A stretch of DNA of 59,671 bases from Vagococcus fluvialis bH819 (GTDB taxonomy: Bacteria; Bacillota; Bacilli; Lactobacillales; Vagococcaceae), in NCBI RefSeq assembly GCF_900163795.1, contig NZ_FWFD01000019.1, positions 1-59,671 on the forward strand, written 5' to 3'. Below the pieces are notes generated by a model. The model did no database searches and had not been told where the DNA came from. It was given only the letters and a program-made list of their open reading frames with translations. Within the stretch, counting starts at the first letter, position 1; the number at the start of each line of letters is the position of its first letter. Both the position numbers and the translations under genes were made by a program. Positions 1-8,739 of this stretch are shown in pieces.

Positions 1-64
1 TCATTCCGAATTTTAAGGCAATTGCCCCTAAGTTGTCACCAGATTTTACAGTATATGTTGTCAT
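1..64 (-). CDS. LysM-GH19 endolysin, 5' end (start codon at 64)
   Basis: The first 21 codons of the endolysin: MTTYTVKSGDNLGAIALKFGM. The ATG at 64-62 has a Shine-Dalgarno GAGGT at 76-72 with 7 bases spacing. Bases 1-58 match 59603-59660 except for one base, since both are the same LysM repeat. Joining base 59671 to base 1 keeps the frame but skips 37 residues of a 60-residue repeat. See the finding on the junction. Confidence 0.85.
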   Translation of the reverse strand, partial: MTTYTVKSGDNLGAIALKFGM

Positions 65-91
65 AATTCTTACCTCACTTTTTTTATTTTT

Positions 92-107
92 AAAGTAGAT
101 CTACTTT
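92..107. promoter_or_regulatory. 16-bp perfect palindrome upstream of the endolysin gene
   Basis: AAAGTAGATCTACTTT is a perfect palindrome 28 bases upstream of the endolysin start codon, between the terminator at 181-211 and the ribosome binding site. It is a likely operator. It carries GTAG/CTAC half sites like the dispersed plasmid operator but in the opposite orientation, so whether the same protein binds it is open. Confidence 0.5.
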
Positions 108-180
108 GTACTATTAGAATAAGACAAATATATATATAGAAACTATCGCTTATCTGTCACTTATCTGTTATAAAAATAAA

Positions 181-211
181 AAAAAGACGAATTTTAATAT
201 TCGCCTTTTTT
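181..211. terminator. Intrinsic terminator between lipoprotein and endolysin genes
   Basis: Arms GACGAAT (186-192) and ATTCGCC (199-205) form a stem flanked by A-rich and T-rich runs, so it can act in both directions. It closes the minus-strand lipoprotein gene ending at 242 and separates it from the endolysin. Confidence 0.75.
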
Positions 212-241
212 AACTATCTATTCTAATCATTTAAGTAATAC

Positions 242-928
242 TTATCTTATATTCATAACGTTTATAATTTCTTTTATTTCTTCATTATTACCTACTCCAA
301 TACTAACAGTATGACCATTATCGATTATTGATTGAGCATATTCAGCACTATTAATGTTATTATTATTTAAATATTCCTTAACAGAATGATCCCAACGATA
401 AGGGAAATCATATACAGTTATTGTTCCATTTCCGTTACTTTTATACGTCAAATATCCGTCTATTTCTCGAGTGCCAGATAATCTAACGACCTCAATCGGA
501 TATACTACGCTTGTTTTATCCGTAGAATCTAAATATGAGCCTTCCTTCTTTCTATCAACATATAATGTTTCTAATCCGGTATACGTCTCATCAGTCAGTA
601 TATCTCCCATTAACTGCAACCATACTCGACTGTATTCAATTTGTTCGTCAGAATATCCAACCAACGGATTATGATTTTCAACATCAGATTCATTTATATT
701 GTTAAATGAGCTATCCATAATTGCTGATTCACTATTTTTCAAATTTTCAGATTCATCATTTGAGATTGAAGAATTTTCTTTCTCTTTTTTATCTTCTTTA
801 TTTTTTTCAATAGATGTAACTGTTTTCTTCTTTTCCTCCTTTACGGAATCATCTTTCGTCGTAGAACAAGCACCTAAAAATAACATAAATATTATTGCAA
901 CTATTAAACCACTAATCTTTTTTTTCAT
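242..928 (-). CDS. Lipoprotein of unknown function
   Basis: A 228-residue secreted lipoprotein: signal MKKKISGLIVAIIFMLF, lipobox LGAC, then a lysine/glutamate-rich linker and a folded C-terminal domain with VWLQLMGDILTDETY and a FPYRWD motif. I chose the ATG at 928 because an AAAGGGGT ribosome binding site precedes it and it begins exactly at the signal peptide; a longer open frame to 1009 lacks a signal. It lies between the ArpU-like gene and the endolysin, so it may belong to the lysis operon. No family was recognised; a role such as exclusion or lysis immunity is speculation. Confidence 0.8.
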   Translation of the reverse strand: MKKKISGLIVAIIFMLFLGACSTTKDDSVKEEKKKTVTSIEKNKEDKKEKENSSISNDESENLKNSESAIMDSSFNNINESDVENHNPLVGYSDEQIEYSRVWLQLMGDILTDETYTGLETLYVDRKKEGSYLDSTDKTSVVYPIEVVRLSGTREIDGYLTYKSNGNGTITVYDFPYRWDHSVKEYLNNNNINSAEYAQSIIDNGHTVSIGVGNNEEIKEIINVMNIR

Positions 929-1044
929 ATTTAAAACCCCTTTCATTACTTTTTTCTCATTAATGTTACCGCTTAAAGTTAATTGTATTACAATTTCATT
1001 ACATTTCAAAGCCCTCTTTACTAATTCTTAAACATTTCACACTT

Positions 1045-1440
1045 TTAACGTGTTATTTTTAATAAGACTCCTTGCTTATAAGCTTCTGAAAAATGGATAA
1101 TCGCTATACTTAATTGTCTATAAAATGTACTCTCACTCATATTGTGTTTGCAATATAACGTTATATTGTCTTTTTTTTCAAAATGGATATATTTATCATA
1201 AATAAGAATTCTTTCATCTAATTCAAGTTTGTTGAAAGCTTCAACAAAATCTTTAAAATAACATTCATATTCGTACGAGTTTTTCGAAATAGTTTCGCTA
1301 CCCTTTACCTCTAAAAAAAAATCTTTGGTTAATTTAGGACTTGTACTTCGGGGTGACATTCTATAGATAGTTCTATAATCCGTAAGAAAGCCATTGCCCT
1401 TTTTTCTTATTTCTTTTTTGTCAATTCTCATGATATACAT
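1045..1440 (-). CDS. ArpU/sigma-factor-like phage late regulator (tentative)
   Basis: A 131-residue protein whose C-terminal half (DERILIYDKYIHFEKKDNITLYCKHNM, then SESTFYRQLSIAIIHFSEAYK; shown split) resembles the helix-turn-helix region of ArpU/RinA-type phage transcription regulators, which are related to sigma-70 region 4. The start at 1440 fits a GAGGGG ribosome binding site; an in-frame ATG at 1431 is an alternative. It begins 17 bases after the holin stop, so both are on one message. In phages such proteins activate late genes, so it may boost expression of the lipoprotein and endolysin genes downstream. The assignment rests on pattern and context only. Confidence 0.5.
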   Translation of the reverse strand: MYIMRIDKKEIRKKGNGFLTDYRTIYRMSPRSTSPKLTKDFFLEVKGSETISKNSYEYECYFKDFVEAFNKLELDERILIYDKYIHFEKKDNITLYCKHNMSESTFYRQLSIAIIHFSEAYKQGVLLKITR

Positions 1441-1457
1441 ACTCCCCCTCAAAAAAT

Positions 1458-1823
1458 TTATTTCAATTTATTTATGTGTTTTTTTATAAAGTTTGGTATT
1501 GGAATTCCCAATGCCCCTAAATTTTCAATTATTGATAAACCATAATTTCCAATATAAAAAAGAATAAATAAATCTGAATAAGCCGACAACTGAAACATAA
1601 CGCAATAAGCGTTAAAAACTATTACCAAAATAAGAACTACCACATGTTTAATTAACCCTCTAAGACCGATTGTACTATCTAGATCTGGATAATTTCTAGA
1701 AAATATAGCTTTTGCTAACCCTGTAAAAATATCAACTATTATTACAATAATTAATAAATAGATGTATGGATTTAAGTAAATATCATTTAAGTCCATATTA
1801 TTATCAAATATAGGCTTTTCCAT
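1458..1823 (-). CDS. Phage-type holin (toxin secretion/phage lysis holin family)
   Basis: A 121-residue small membrane protein with about three hydrophobic segments and the signature of the phage_holin_4_1 family: VDIFTGLAKA near the first segment, GLRGLIKHV in the middle, and IENLGALGIPIPNFI near the C-terminus. Holins form pores that release endolysin. An AAAGGGGGG ribosome binding site precedes the ATG at 1823. It is the first gene of the lysis cassette; the promoter at about 1948-1976 carries an SOS box. Its presence on a conjugative plasmid next to a signal-less endolysin is unusual. Confidence 0.88.
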   Translation of the reverse strand: MEKPIFDNNMDLNDIYLNPYIYLLIIVIIVDIFTGLAKAIFSRNYPDLDSTIGLRGLIKHVVVLILVIVFNAYCVMFQLSAYSDLFILFYIGNYGLSIIENLGALGIPIPNFIKKHINKLK

Positions 1824-1927
1824 AAGATAGCCCCCCTTTATTTTTTTGAGGAAGATACTATCATAATAATTCTCTTATTGTTATTTATCATGTCAATTCT
1901 CTTTCAAACTTCTCCCGTCACATTAAA

Positions 1928-1976
1928 AGAACGTACGTTCTCTTAATATATTACCATTCCACTATACGTTTGTAAA
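1928..1976 (-). promoter_or_regulatory. Lysis-cassette promoter with LexA-type SOS box
   Basis: On the minus strand TTTACA (1976-1971) is followed after 17 bases by TAATAT (1953-1948). Directly downstream, at the start point, lies the 14-bp perfect palindrome AGAACGTACGTTCT (1928-1941). Its core GAAC-GTAC-GTTC fits the Gram-positive LexA/DinR consensus (GAACRNRYGTTC). A second inverted repeat, ACGTTT-GT-AAACGT (1966-1979), covers the -35 box. The promoter faces the holin gene, 118 bases away. LexA control is inferred from the match. Confidence 0.75.
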
Positions 1977-2013
1977 CGTTATCTTACGTTTCAACTTTGT
2001 AAGACTTATGCCG

Positions 2014-2055
2014 AAAAAAATAACCCTACAACGTTTTTAGTCATTGGGCTATTTT
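2014..2055 (-). terminator. Terminator of the leading-region operon
   Basis: On the minus strand AATAGCCC pairs with GGGTTATT (one wobble) and is followed by a T run. It follows the small gene ending at 2063 and isolates it from the SOS-controlled lysis cassette. Confidence 0.6.
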
Positions 2056-2062
2056 ATATATC

Positions 2063-2389
2063 TTATATTACTGTCGTTTCATTCAAAAATATTGATCCAG
2101 TTTCAAAAAAAGCTTGATAAGAATAAAATTCTTCTTTTAATGTTTTGTGATTAATGAGTTTCACTTGATAATAAGTTAATCCATATTTTTCTACAAGAGA
2201 TAAAACAAAATTTATCATGCTTTCGTAGTCAAAGATTTTTCTTTTCATCAATAATGATTTTTCTTTCACATCAAAATCCGGATTTTTATTTTTCAATTCA
2301 TTTTCAATTATCATATAGTCCGTTTCGATTTTCCCAAGATTAATTAAAGAATCCGAGCTAATAACTATTTCATCAAATTCTTTCATCAT
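2063..2389 (-). CDS. Hypothetical protein, last gene of leading-region operon
   Basis: A 108-residue acidic soluble protein with no motif I recognise. Its start codon overlaps the stop of the preceding gene (TAATG), so translation is probably coupled. Two consecutive ATG codons (2389 and 2386) are possible starts. It sits last in the operon with the primase-like and ArdC-like genes, which are expected to act early after conjugative entry. Confidence 0.7.
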   Translation of the reverse strand: MMKEFDEIVISSDSLINLGKIETDYMIIENELKNKNPDFDVKEKSLLMKRKIFDYESMINFVLSLVEKYGLTYYQVKLINHKTLKEEFYSYQAFFETGSIFLNETTVI

Positions 2390-2970
2390 TAAACTATACC
2401 TACCAAATCAGTTATGACACGCTTTATATCATTTTCTAAATGTTCCAACTCAAAATATTCTATTTTCTCTGGTTTAATACTATTTATTGCGATGTTCTTA
2501 GCAACGTTTATCAAGCAACTTTCGGAACAACAATCCCCCCTTACTGATTCAGTATCACCATTAAAATCTATAAAACTATTAGAAAGACTTGATCGTGGAT
2601 TCAACTCCCATTTATAGTCATTTAAATTCAAATGAAAATCACGATCACACGCCATACACTTATACGGTTTACCAGATGAATCAAGTTTAGCTCCCGTTAA
2701 TTTAATATATTTTATTTTTAAAAAAGAAATTGGATACCTACTATTACTTTCACGATCCATCGTATTTAATAGTGATAAATGTTTAAATGTGTTATAGATT
2801 TTTATTTCTTCTTTCATTTCTTCATTATCGAGAGATTCAATCGTTTTATTTAAGGAAGCTACCACTTTTTTAAATTCTTCAACCTCTAAGACTGTTCCGT
2901 CTGATATATTTATTAATCCTAACTCTTTATTGCCATCAATTAAAACATCATAAAGCATGTGATTATACAT
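2389..2970 (-). CDS. Hypothetical protein with possible zinc-binding cysteines
   Basis: A 193-residue protein. Two cysteine clusters, YKCMACDRDF at about residue 105 and GDCCSESC at about residue 152, could bind one zinc ion. The frame contains two nearby ATG codons (MYNHM), so the start is uncertain by four codons. It lies 6 bases after the TOPRIM gene and overlaps the next start, so it belongs to the same operon. A nucleic-acid role is plausible but not shown. Confidence 0.7.
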   Translation of the reverse strand: MYNHMLYDVLIDGNKELGLINISDGTVLEVEEFKKVVASLNKTIESLDNEEMKEEIKIYNTFKHLSLLNTMDRESNSRYPISFLKIKYIKLTGAKLDSSGKPYKCMACDRDFHLNLNDYKWELNPRSSLSNSFIDFNGDTESVRGDCCSESCLINVAKNIAINSIKPEKIEYFELEHLENDIKRVITDLVGIV

Positions 2971-2976
2971 ATAATT

Positions 2977-3987
2977 TCAACTCATTTCTAATTGTTTTTT
3001 TGGTGCTTCATTAATATTTTTAGGTATTATCATAGATAAATCTTTTTTAGATAGGCTCATGACCTTACTTTTGATTTTAGTTCTCAAAACATCGTTCCAG
3101 TCTGCCCCTTCTTTTTTAGGTAAATCTTTTTTAAATTCTACATAATTTTCCGTTCCTCTAACACCGATCCCTTTATCTTTAAAATATTCATCAAAAAAAT
3201 TACGTCCGGCTTTATCATTATCCGTACAAATTGTCACAGATTTTGGGATTTCGCCTGTTTGAGAATAATTTTCGTTCAAAACGTTTACTACCGTTTGAGG
3301 TTTAACACCGTTCATAGAAATAAAATGTGCATTATTCATTTTTTGGGGATATAGCGTCATGTAAGACAACTTATCAATTTCTGATTCAAAGAAATAAACA
3401 TTGTCCGGCTTCCCCACTTTTACATTAAATCCAAAGTCTTCTTTTCCGTCAGCTTGAATTTTTTTCCACGACTTCATTTCTTCTGATTTTTTATCAAAAA
3501 ATTTGCTTGTACCTTGTTCTGTCACACCAACTATTTTTTCTGAATCAGCCCAACAAAACAGCACGTTTTTTCTATCATCTTGACGAATTAAGCCTTTTTC
3601 AACTAAAGGATCTACTATTTTTGGATTAATATTTCTTTCGTTCACTAAGTAGTTTCTTGCTTCATTTACTGGCCGTTCCTTTGTAGAATCATAAGCAAAA
3701 TCTTTTTTTTCACGTTCAACATATACATGCGGTTCGTATTCTTTTTCTAATAATTTTTGTTTGGCTTCTTTAAAATCACACTCATAATAGGCCTGTACAA
3801 AATCAATTATATCACCAGACTTAGAACGTGAATTCCATGAAAACACGTTCTTACGTTGGTTTACAACACACGAATCATTCTCAACTAATCTGAAATAGTC
3901 TTTGGAATCCTGTTTGATATTTATTCCATTTTCTTCACAAAAATCTACTATATTAATTTTTTTTAGTTTATCAACTAACGTTGCCAT
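2977..3987 (-). CDS. TOPRIM primase-like protein (DUF3991-type)
   Basis: A 336-residue protein of the plasmid primase-like kind that lacks the CHC2 zinc finger. The N-terminus (VDFCEENGINIKQDSKDYFRL, split at will, then VFSWNSRSKSGDIIDFVQ) matches the DnaG-like CHC2-derived fold, the middle matches DUF3991, and the C-terminal half is a TOPRIM domain with CTDNDKAGR at about residue 257. Such proteins are often found beside MobL relaxases and ArdC-like proteins and may prime complementary-strand synthesis on incoming single-stranded DNA. That role is inferred from context. Confidence 0.8.
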   Translation of the reverse strand: MATLVDKLKKINIVDFCEENGINIKQDSKDYFRLVENDSCVVNQRKNVFSWNSRSKSGDIIDFVQAYYECDFKEAKQKLLEKEYEPHVYVEREKKDFAYDSTKERPVNEARNYLVNERNINPKIVDPLVEKGLIRQDDRKNVLFCWADSEKIVGVTEQGTSKFFDKKSEEMKSWKKIQADGKEDFGFNVKVGKPDNVYFFESEIDKLSYMTLYPQKMNNAHFISMNGVKPQTVVNVLNENYSQTGEIPKSVTICTDNDKAGRNFFDEYFKDKGIGVRGTENYVEFKKDLPKKEGADWNDVLRTKIKSKVMSLSKKDLSMIIPKNINEAPKKQLEMS

Positions 3988-4005
3988 AAGTTCCCCCTGT
4001 CTGAA

Positions 4006-7000
4006 TCAATCCATTTCATAACCAGTTGACTGAATAGTCTGTTTAGCTTCATCTACAGGCTCATTTTTAACTTTAGGAATAGCGAAGTCATTTACTTTCA
4101 AGTCGCTTTGTAGGGCTATCACATTCACTTTGTAGGCCATCAAACTTGCTTCTGATTTATAATTTTCTGTTAATCCATCACGGATATTTAAACCAGAATT
4201 AGTTTCAACATGATCCAACGTTTCTTCGATTTCTTCAAAATGTGTATTATAAAATTGTTCTGCCGGCATAACCGTTTCTAATTTTCCAAAATCAGTCATT
4301 TCTAATTGATCTGTTAAATCTTTTGACCAACTGTCAATATCATAGTAATTAGACATATTTTCACTTAAACGATAAACACTTTCGTTAATTACTACGTCTT
4401 TAATAGCCGTTGGTGTATTACTTAATGAATCAACTTCATTCGTTATTATAGTTGAATTTTTAACTTCTGCTTCTCCATTAACATTATAATTATATTCGTA
4501 TGTTGACTGATCCGATTTTGACGATCCGAATTCACTTAATAAAATTTGATCCTTGTCATATTGTTTTTTTAGATCCGGAACATTATCAATGTGAATATCA
4601 TTTTCTTTTCCCATACCCGTTGAATCATAAATATTTTCTTTGAATATCTGCTTAACTTTCGATACAGATTCTTCCGGCATAGTTTTTGCTAATTCATCAT
4701 AAGCTTTGCTCTCATAATGCTTAGATGAATCAGAATAAAAATTGTTTAACGATTCAATAGCTTCTGCATTTTTTTTCATGAATAGATCTTGTTCTTGTGG
4801 TGTTAGTTCGATCATGATGTTTCTAAAATGTTCTTGCTTTGAATCCCCTCTATTAATATCTTTTTCGATAGCTTGTTTTGCACTCACATTATAATTGTAA
4901 GTGGCCGGTTCTGCTTCTTTTTGAATAATAACTTCATTATCATAATTATTTTTTAAATCTGATACCCCGTCTATATGGATCATACCTTCTGGGCTTGCTC
5001 CCGTTCCTTGATAGACATTTTCAAAAAACAATTGATTAACTTTGGCTATTGATTCATCGGGCATTGATTCAGCAAATTCTTTATATTCAATAGCTTTATC
5101 ATTATTTGACAATTCCCGATAGTAATTATCTAGCGATTCCACAGCTTGACCATTTTTTTTCATGAATAAATCTTGTTCTACTAGTGACAATTCCGCCATA
5201 ATATTTTTAAACTGTTCTTCGTTTGCTCTCTTAACATTATCAAATAATGATTCAGAGGGATTTTTTTGTGTTTGTGGCTTTGAAAACAAACTATTAATTT
5301 CTATTTCTCGTTTTAAATGTTCAATATTTTCAACTTTTATTTTGCCGTCTGCTGAAAAATTACTAGAAGACCCTTCAATTTCTAATACATTTTCTTTAAA
5401 TAATTTAGTCGCTTTATCCGTACTATCTAAAGGTAGTGATTGTTCTTGAAGCATTGAGTAATACTTACTCATTTCTTCATGATTAGACATTTCAGCATAT
5501 CTGTTGTTATACTCTTGAATTGACATTTTGGCTCTTTGGAAAAATATTTCTTGCTCGCCTTCAGTTAATTGTGATAAAATATTTTCTAATTTATTCATTT
5601 CAGCTAAACGATCGTAAAATTCTATCTCCGGTTTAGCTGTCAGACTGCCGGCAATTCCTTTTTCAGTTGCTTCATCGTCTATTCCGAATTCTTTAGTAAC
5701 TTCTGAATAATCAAAGTATCTAACGATTTCATCTTCATCATCTGACAAATCAGAACCTACACTTAAAAGGGCGTCAACTTCTACTGCTTGATCTATTGCG
5801 TCTTTTGCATTAGTTGAGTAAGTCAATTCATAGCCTAAGCCATCATACCCAAACATATAAATACCATCTGGTAATTGATCCGGTGAAATTATTGTTTCTT
5901 TAGCCTCGACTAATTCGGCCAAATTAACCTTTTTAGAATAATCTTCAAAACTTTTAAGCCCTGTTAATTGTGACCTATCAACATTGATATTAATTATGTT
6001 TATGAAATCATCTTTATCCCCGAAAGTTAATCCGACCCCATCTATAGCGTCACCTATTCTATTTTCAAAAATAGTTCCATCACTTTCATCAACATCATAA
6101 ATAACTAAGTCATTTAACGATTCAATAATTTTACTGTAATTAACCTCTTGCTTTTGCTCTATAGATTCGTTTTTACGCATTTCCAAAATTGTTTCGTCCA
6201 TTGATTGAGTAAACTCGTTAACCGTTGCCTTTATATCCCCCAAAATATCTTTCATCAGCTTAGGATCTATTTCTTGAGCATTATTTGTCCACTTTGCTAT
6301 ATAAGGAATAGCTTTTTCGCTAGTGTCCATTCCGTAATTTTTACAAACAATGTAAGAAGTCATTTCAGCTTCAAATTCTTTAATAGCTTTAGCAGATACT
6401 TTGCTATTATTGTATTTATCGCCCATGTTATCTAAGCGATCTAAATTATGAAGCTTTTTATGTGCTAACTCATGGATTGCGGTTGCGACATTTTGCGAAC
6501 TTGAATTTCTACTATTTAGAGATATTTCTTCTTTTCCGTCAATGTATTGAATATAAGCACCACGAGCAGATCCTAACTCACCTAACGAACTGTCTTTCAT
6601 ATCTTTAATATCAATACCTAACTTATCAGACAACCCCCCTACTGCTACTGAAAGCTCTTTAAGGCTACTTTCACCATCAATATCGAAATTCCACACTTGA
6701 TTCGGAAACATTTTAGGTAAATCCTCTTTTGTAGCGTTTGTTTGCGATACATCAAAAACATTCCCTTTAGAAAAATGAGGTTTTGAGCTAACTTTATACT
6801 CACCAGAACTAATTTTAGCTTTTTCTTGTGGCGTAGCCTTGCTAATCATTTTTATGTCACCATCTGCATTTTTAAACGTCTTAACTGGTGTATATACATA
6901 CATTTCAATGCCTTTTTCACCACGTTGAACTTGAAACCCTTTATCTTTCCAATCTTTATAACTAGCTACTGCCGTTGCCCCTTCAAACTGTTCTTGAATT

Positions 7001-7176
7001 AATGATAAATTAGTTGGTGAGTATTTATGAATTTTTGACATAAAATCCATAAATTCTTTGAGATCCTCTGGACTATCTTTATAGCTTTTTATCCGACTTA
7101 GCGAACGATCCAACAAGTCGTCTAATTCTTTCTGCTTCTGTTCCGTCGTTTTACTTGTAAAAGTTTTTTTGGCCAT
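4006..7176 (-). CDS. ArdC-like polyvalent protein with zincin domain and internal repeats
   Basis: A 1056-residue multidomain protein. Residues about 10-125 resemble the ArdC N-terminal ssDNA-binding domain (TNLSLIQEQF, SYKDWKDKGFQV, RGEKGIEMYVYTP). A metallopeptidase domain follows with HELAHKKLH at about residue 235 and a downstream EFEAEMTSY supplying the third ligand. Residues about 530-900 hold three related segments of about 110 residues, each with EQDLFMKK or EQEIFFQR and an ENV/ENI motif. The last 120 residues are homologous to the C-terminus of the next upstream gene. Proteins of this architecture protect entering plasmid or phage DNA; anti-restriction is the likely role but not proven here. 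Confidence 0.85.
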   Translation of the reverse strand: MAKKTFTSKTTEQKQKELDDLLDRSLSRIKSYKDSPEDLKEFMDFMSKIHKYSPTNLSLIQEQFEGATAVASYKDWKDKGFQVQRGEKGIEMYVYTPVKTFKNADGDIKMISKATPQEKAKISSGEYKVSSKPHFSKGNVFDVSQTNATKEDLPKMFPNQVWNFDIDGESSLKELSVAVGGLSDKLGIDIKDMKDSSLGELGSARGAYIQYIDGKEEISLNSRNSSSQNVATAIHELAHKKLHNLDRLDNMGDKYNNSKVSAKAIKEFEAEMTSYIVCKNYGMDTSEKAIPYIAKWTNNAQEIDPKLMKDILGDIKATVNEFTQSMDETILEMRKNESIEQKQEVNYSKIIESLNDLVIYDVDESDGTIFENRIGDAIDGVGLTFGDKDDFINIININVDRSQLTGLKSFEDYSKKVNLAELVEAKETIISPDQLPDGIYMFGYDGLGYELTYSTNAKDAIDQAVEVDALLSVGSDLSDDEDEIVRYFDYSEVTKEFGIDDEATEKGIAGSLTAKPEIEFYDRLAEMNKLENILSQLTEGEQEIFFQRAKMSIQEYNNRYAEMSNHEEMSKYYSMLQEQSLPLDSTDKATKLFKENVLEIEGSSSNFSADGKIKVENIEHLKREIEINSLFSKPQTQKNPSESLFDNVKRANEEQFKNIMAELSLVEQDLFMKKNGQAVESLDNYYRELSNNDKAIEYKEFAESMPDESIAKVNQLFFENVYQGTGASPEGMIHIDGVSDLKNNYDNEVIIQKEAEPATYNYNVSAKQAIEKDINRGDSKQEHFRNIMIELTPQEQDLFMKKNAEAIESLNNFYSDSSKHYESKAYDELAKTMPEESVSKVKQIFKENIYDSTGMGKENDIHIDNVPDLKKQYDKDQILLSEFGSSKSDQSTYEYNYNVNGEAEVKNSTIITNEVDSLSNTPTAIKDVVINESVYRLSENMSNYYDIDSWSKDLTDQLEMTDFGKLETVMPAEQFYNTHFEEIEETLDHVETNSGLNIRDGLTENYKSEASLMAYKVNVIALQSDLKVNDFAIPKVKNEPVDEAKQTIQSTGYEMD

Positions 7177-7202
7177 GTTTTTATCCCCTAACGTCAGTAT
7201 TT

Positions 7203-8588
7203 TTATTCTATTTCAAACGACTGTTTCAAACTGCTTGATTTTGTATCACTAGAGATATTTTTATTAACAGGAATTTCAAAATTACCTTTCTTAAAATCGC
7301 TTAAAAGATCACTCGACGCTTTATTATAGGCAATGGTTGATACTCTTTCTTCATATTTTTTTTCGGGAATACTTTCTCTAATACTTACTGCCGTTTCTTC
7401 TGAAATTCCATCAATCGTTTTTTCTATTTCACTTTTATTATTTTTATAGAATTCAGACACACTAACAATAATATTTAGATCCTCAATAGTAGACAGATTA
7501 CTTTGTTTGGCTAATTCTTCGTTCCAAGATTCTGGATCATTATGATTTTCTAATGAATCAGAAAGGTTATAGCTAACTTCATTTTTAGCTATTTCTTTTA
7601 ACCCCACAACACCCAGAGCTTCTGTTTGTATGTTATTAAGCGTTTTTGGATCAACACCCATTATTTCATATATTTCATAGGCTTTTATTGATTCTGCTAC
7701 GAAAGATTCTATATAATTCGCTTGCATATTATCCCTATAAGGTGAATGGATTTTCCAATCATGTTCACTTGTGCTTGTATTTTCACCCGTAACACCATAC
7801 ATATCTAACAATACAACTTCTTTGGTATCAGAATGATACTGTAATTTATTTTCACCTATACTGTAACCTCTCACAACACCTGTTTCATTTTCAATTTCAA
7901 CAATATCTTTATACTTATCAGCATAAAACGACAACATATTTTCATAATAACGTTTTGATTCCGGAACATCTAGCCCCTTTTTTAAAGCGTCATTAAATTT
8001 TAAATCAGATTTTTCTGGATCTAATTCACGATTAAAATTAGGACGATTTAGTTTTTCAATCACGTTAGATTTTTGTAGCTTATTTTCTTCACGAGTAGCC
8101 CCACCGCTACTTACTTCTAAATGATCTAAAAATCTAACCGACTGACCTATTACAACACTATCCAGATTAACACTATCAAATTTTGCTAGTAATAAACTAG
8201 CATTAGAAAGATTAGTCTGATTAGTTAAAACACTTTGTTTAACGATAGCCCCTTCAAGATCAACGCTTGTTAAATTAGCATGATCGAAACGAGAACCAAG
8301 AACCACCGCACCTTTTAAAGAACTACCAGACAAATTAACATTAGAAAATTTACAATCAGAAAAATATGCCCCTTCAAAATCACTATTTGACATCATAATT
8401 TTATCAAAGTGACAAGAAACAAATCTTCTATCTTGAAAATATCCATCTTTAAATGTGTTAAAATCTGCTTCACCAGTAAAGCTTTTCCCTTCAATTATAT
8501 TTTGGTATCTCTCTTTGCTGTTCGCAAAGGTATTTTTTCGTGCTTGATTATCAAGCTTCCCACTAGATCTTTTTATTTCATCGACCAC
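7203..8588 (-). CDS. Pentapeptide-repeat protein with C-terminal polyvalent-protein domain
   Basis: A 461-residue protein starting with GTG at 8588 behind a perfect AGGAGG. Residues about 35-155 are pentapeptide repeats (ADFNTF, SDFEGA, VNLSGSSLKGA, ANLTSVDLEGA, TNLSNASL), a right-handed beta helix. In Qnr and MfpA that fold mimics DNA. The middle holds a cargo-like region, and the last 120 residues (SWNEELAKQSNL, ISVREFYK-like VSEFYKNN) match the end of the ArdC-like protein. It is the first gene of the leading-region operon. A DNA-mimic or anti-defence role is inference. Confidence 0.8.
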   Translation of the reverse strand: MVDEIKRSSGKLDNQARKNTFANSKERYQNIIEGKSFTGEADFNTFKDGYFQDRRFVSCHFDKIMMSNSDFEGAYFSDCKFSNVNLSGSSLKGAVVLGSRFDHANLTSVDLEGAIVKQSVLTNQTNLSNASLLLAKFDSVNLDSVVIGQSVRFLDHLEVSSGGATREENKLQKSNVIEKLNRPNFNRELDPEKSDLKFNDALKKGLDVPESKRYYENMLSFYADKYKDIVEIENETGVVRGYSIGENKLQYHSDTKEVVLLDMYGVTGENTSTSEHDWKIHSPYRDNMQANYIESFVAESIKAYEIYEIMGVDPKTLNNIQTEALGVVGLKEIAKNEVSYNLSDSLENHNDPESWNEELAKQSNLSTIEDLNIIVSVSEFYKNNKSEIEKTIDGISEETAVSIRESIPEKKYEERVSTIAYNKASSDLLSDFKKGNFEIPVNKNISSDTKSSSLKQSFEIE

Positions 8589-8623
8589 AAACGCCCTCCT
8601 ATTTTATTATTAAGTACAATTAT

Positions 8624-8652
8624 ATTATACCAGATATATAGTTATTTATCCA
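8624..8652 (-). promoter_or_regulatory. Extended -10 promoter of the leading-region operon
   Basis: On the minus strand TGG-TATAAT (8629-8624) is an extended -10 box, with TGGATA (8652-8647) 17 bases upstream as a weak -35. It faces the pentapeptide-repeat gene and lies just after the terminator at 8696-8725, which makes this a separate transcription unit. Confidence 0.65.
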
Positions 8653-8695
8653 CTATAAACAGCGATATATCAAGCTTTATAGCAGTTTTTTAAAC

Positions 8696-8725
8696 AAAAA
8701 AAAGAACTCAACTTTCGTCAAATCC
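8696..8725 (-). terminator. Terminator after the lipoprotein gene
   Basis: On the minus strand GGATTTGAC-GAAA-GTTGAGTTC forms a nine-pair stem (several G-T pairs) with a GAAA loop, followed by eight T. It follows the stop codon at 8740. Confidence 0.75.
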
Positions 8726-8739
8726 TTTTTAAAAAATTA

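Noticed and set aside
699-1031. Plus-strand open frame of 110 codons
   Set aside because: It is antisense to the lipoprotein gene, has a serine/phenylalanine-rich composition typical of shadow frames, and no ribosome binding site.
1-2000. Holin, ArpU-like gene and endolysin as part of a prophage
   Set aside because: No structural, packaging or integrase genes are present anywhere in the window; only a lysis cassette is seen.
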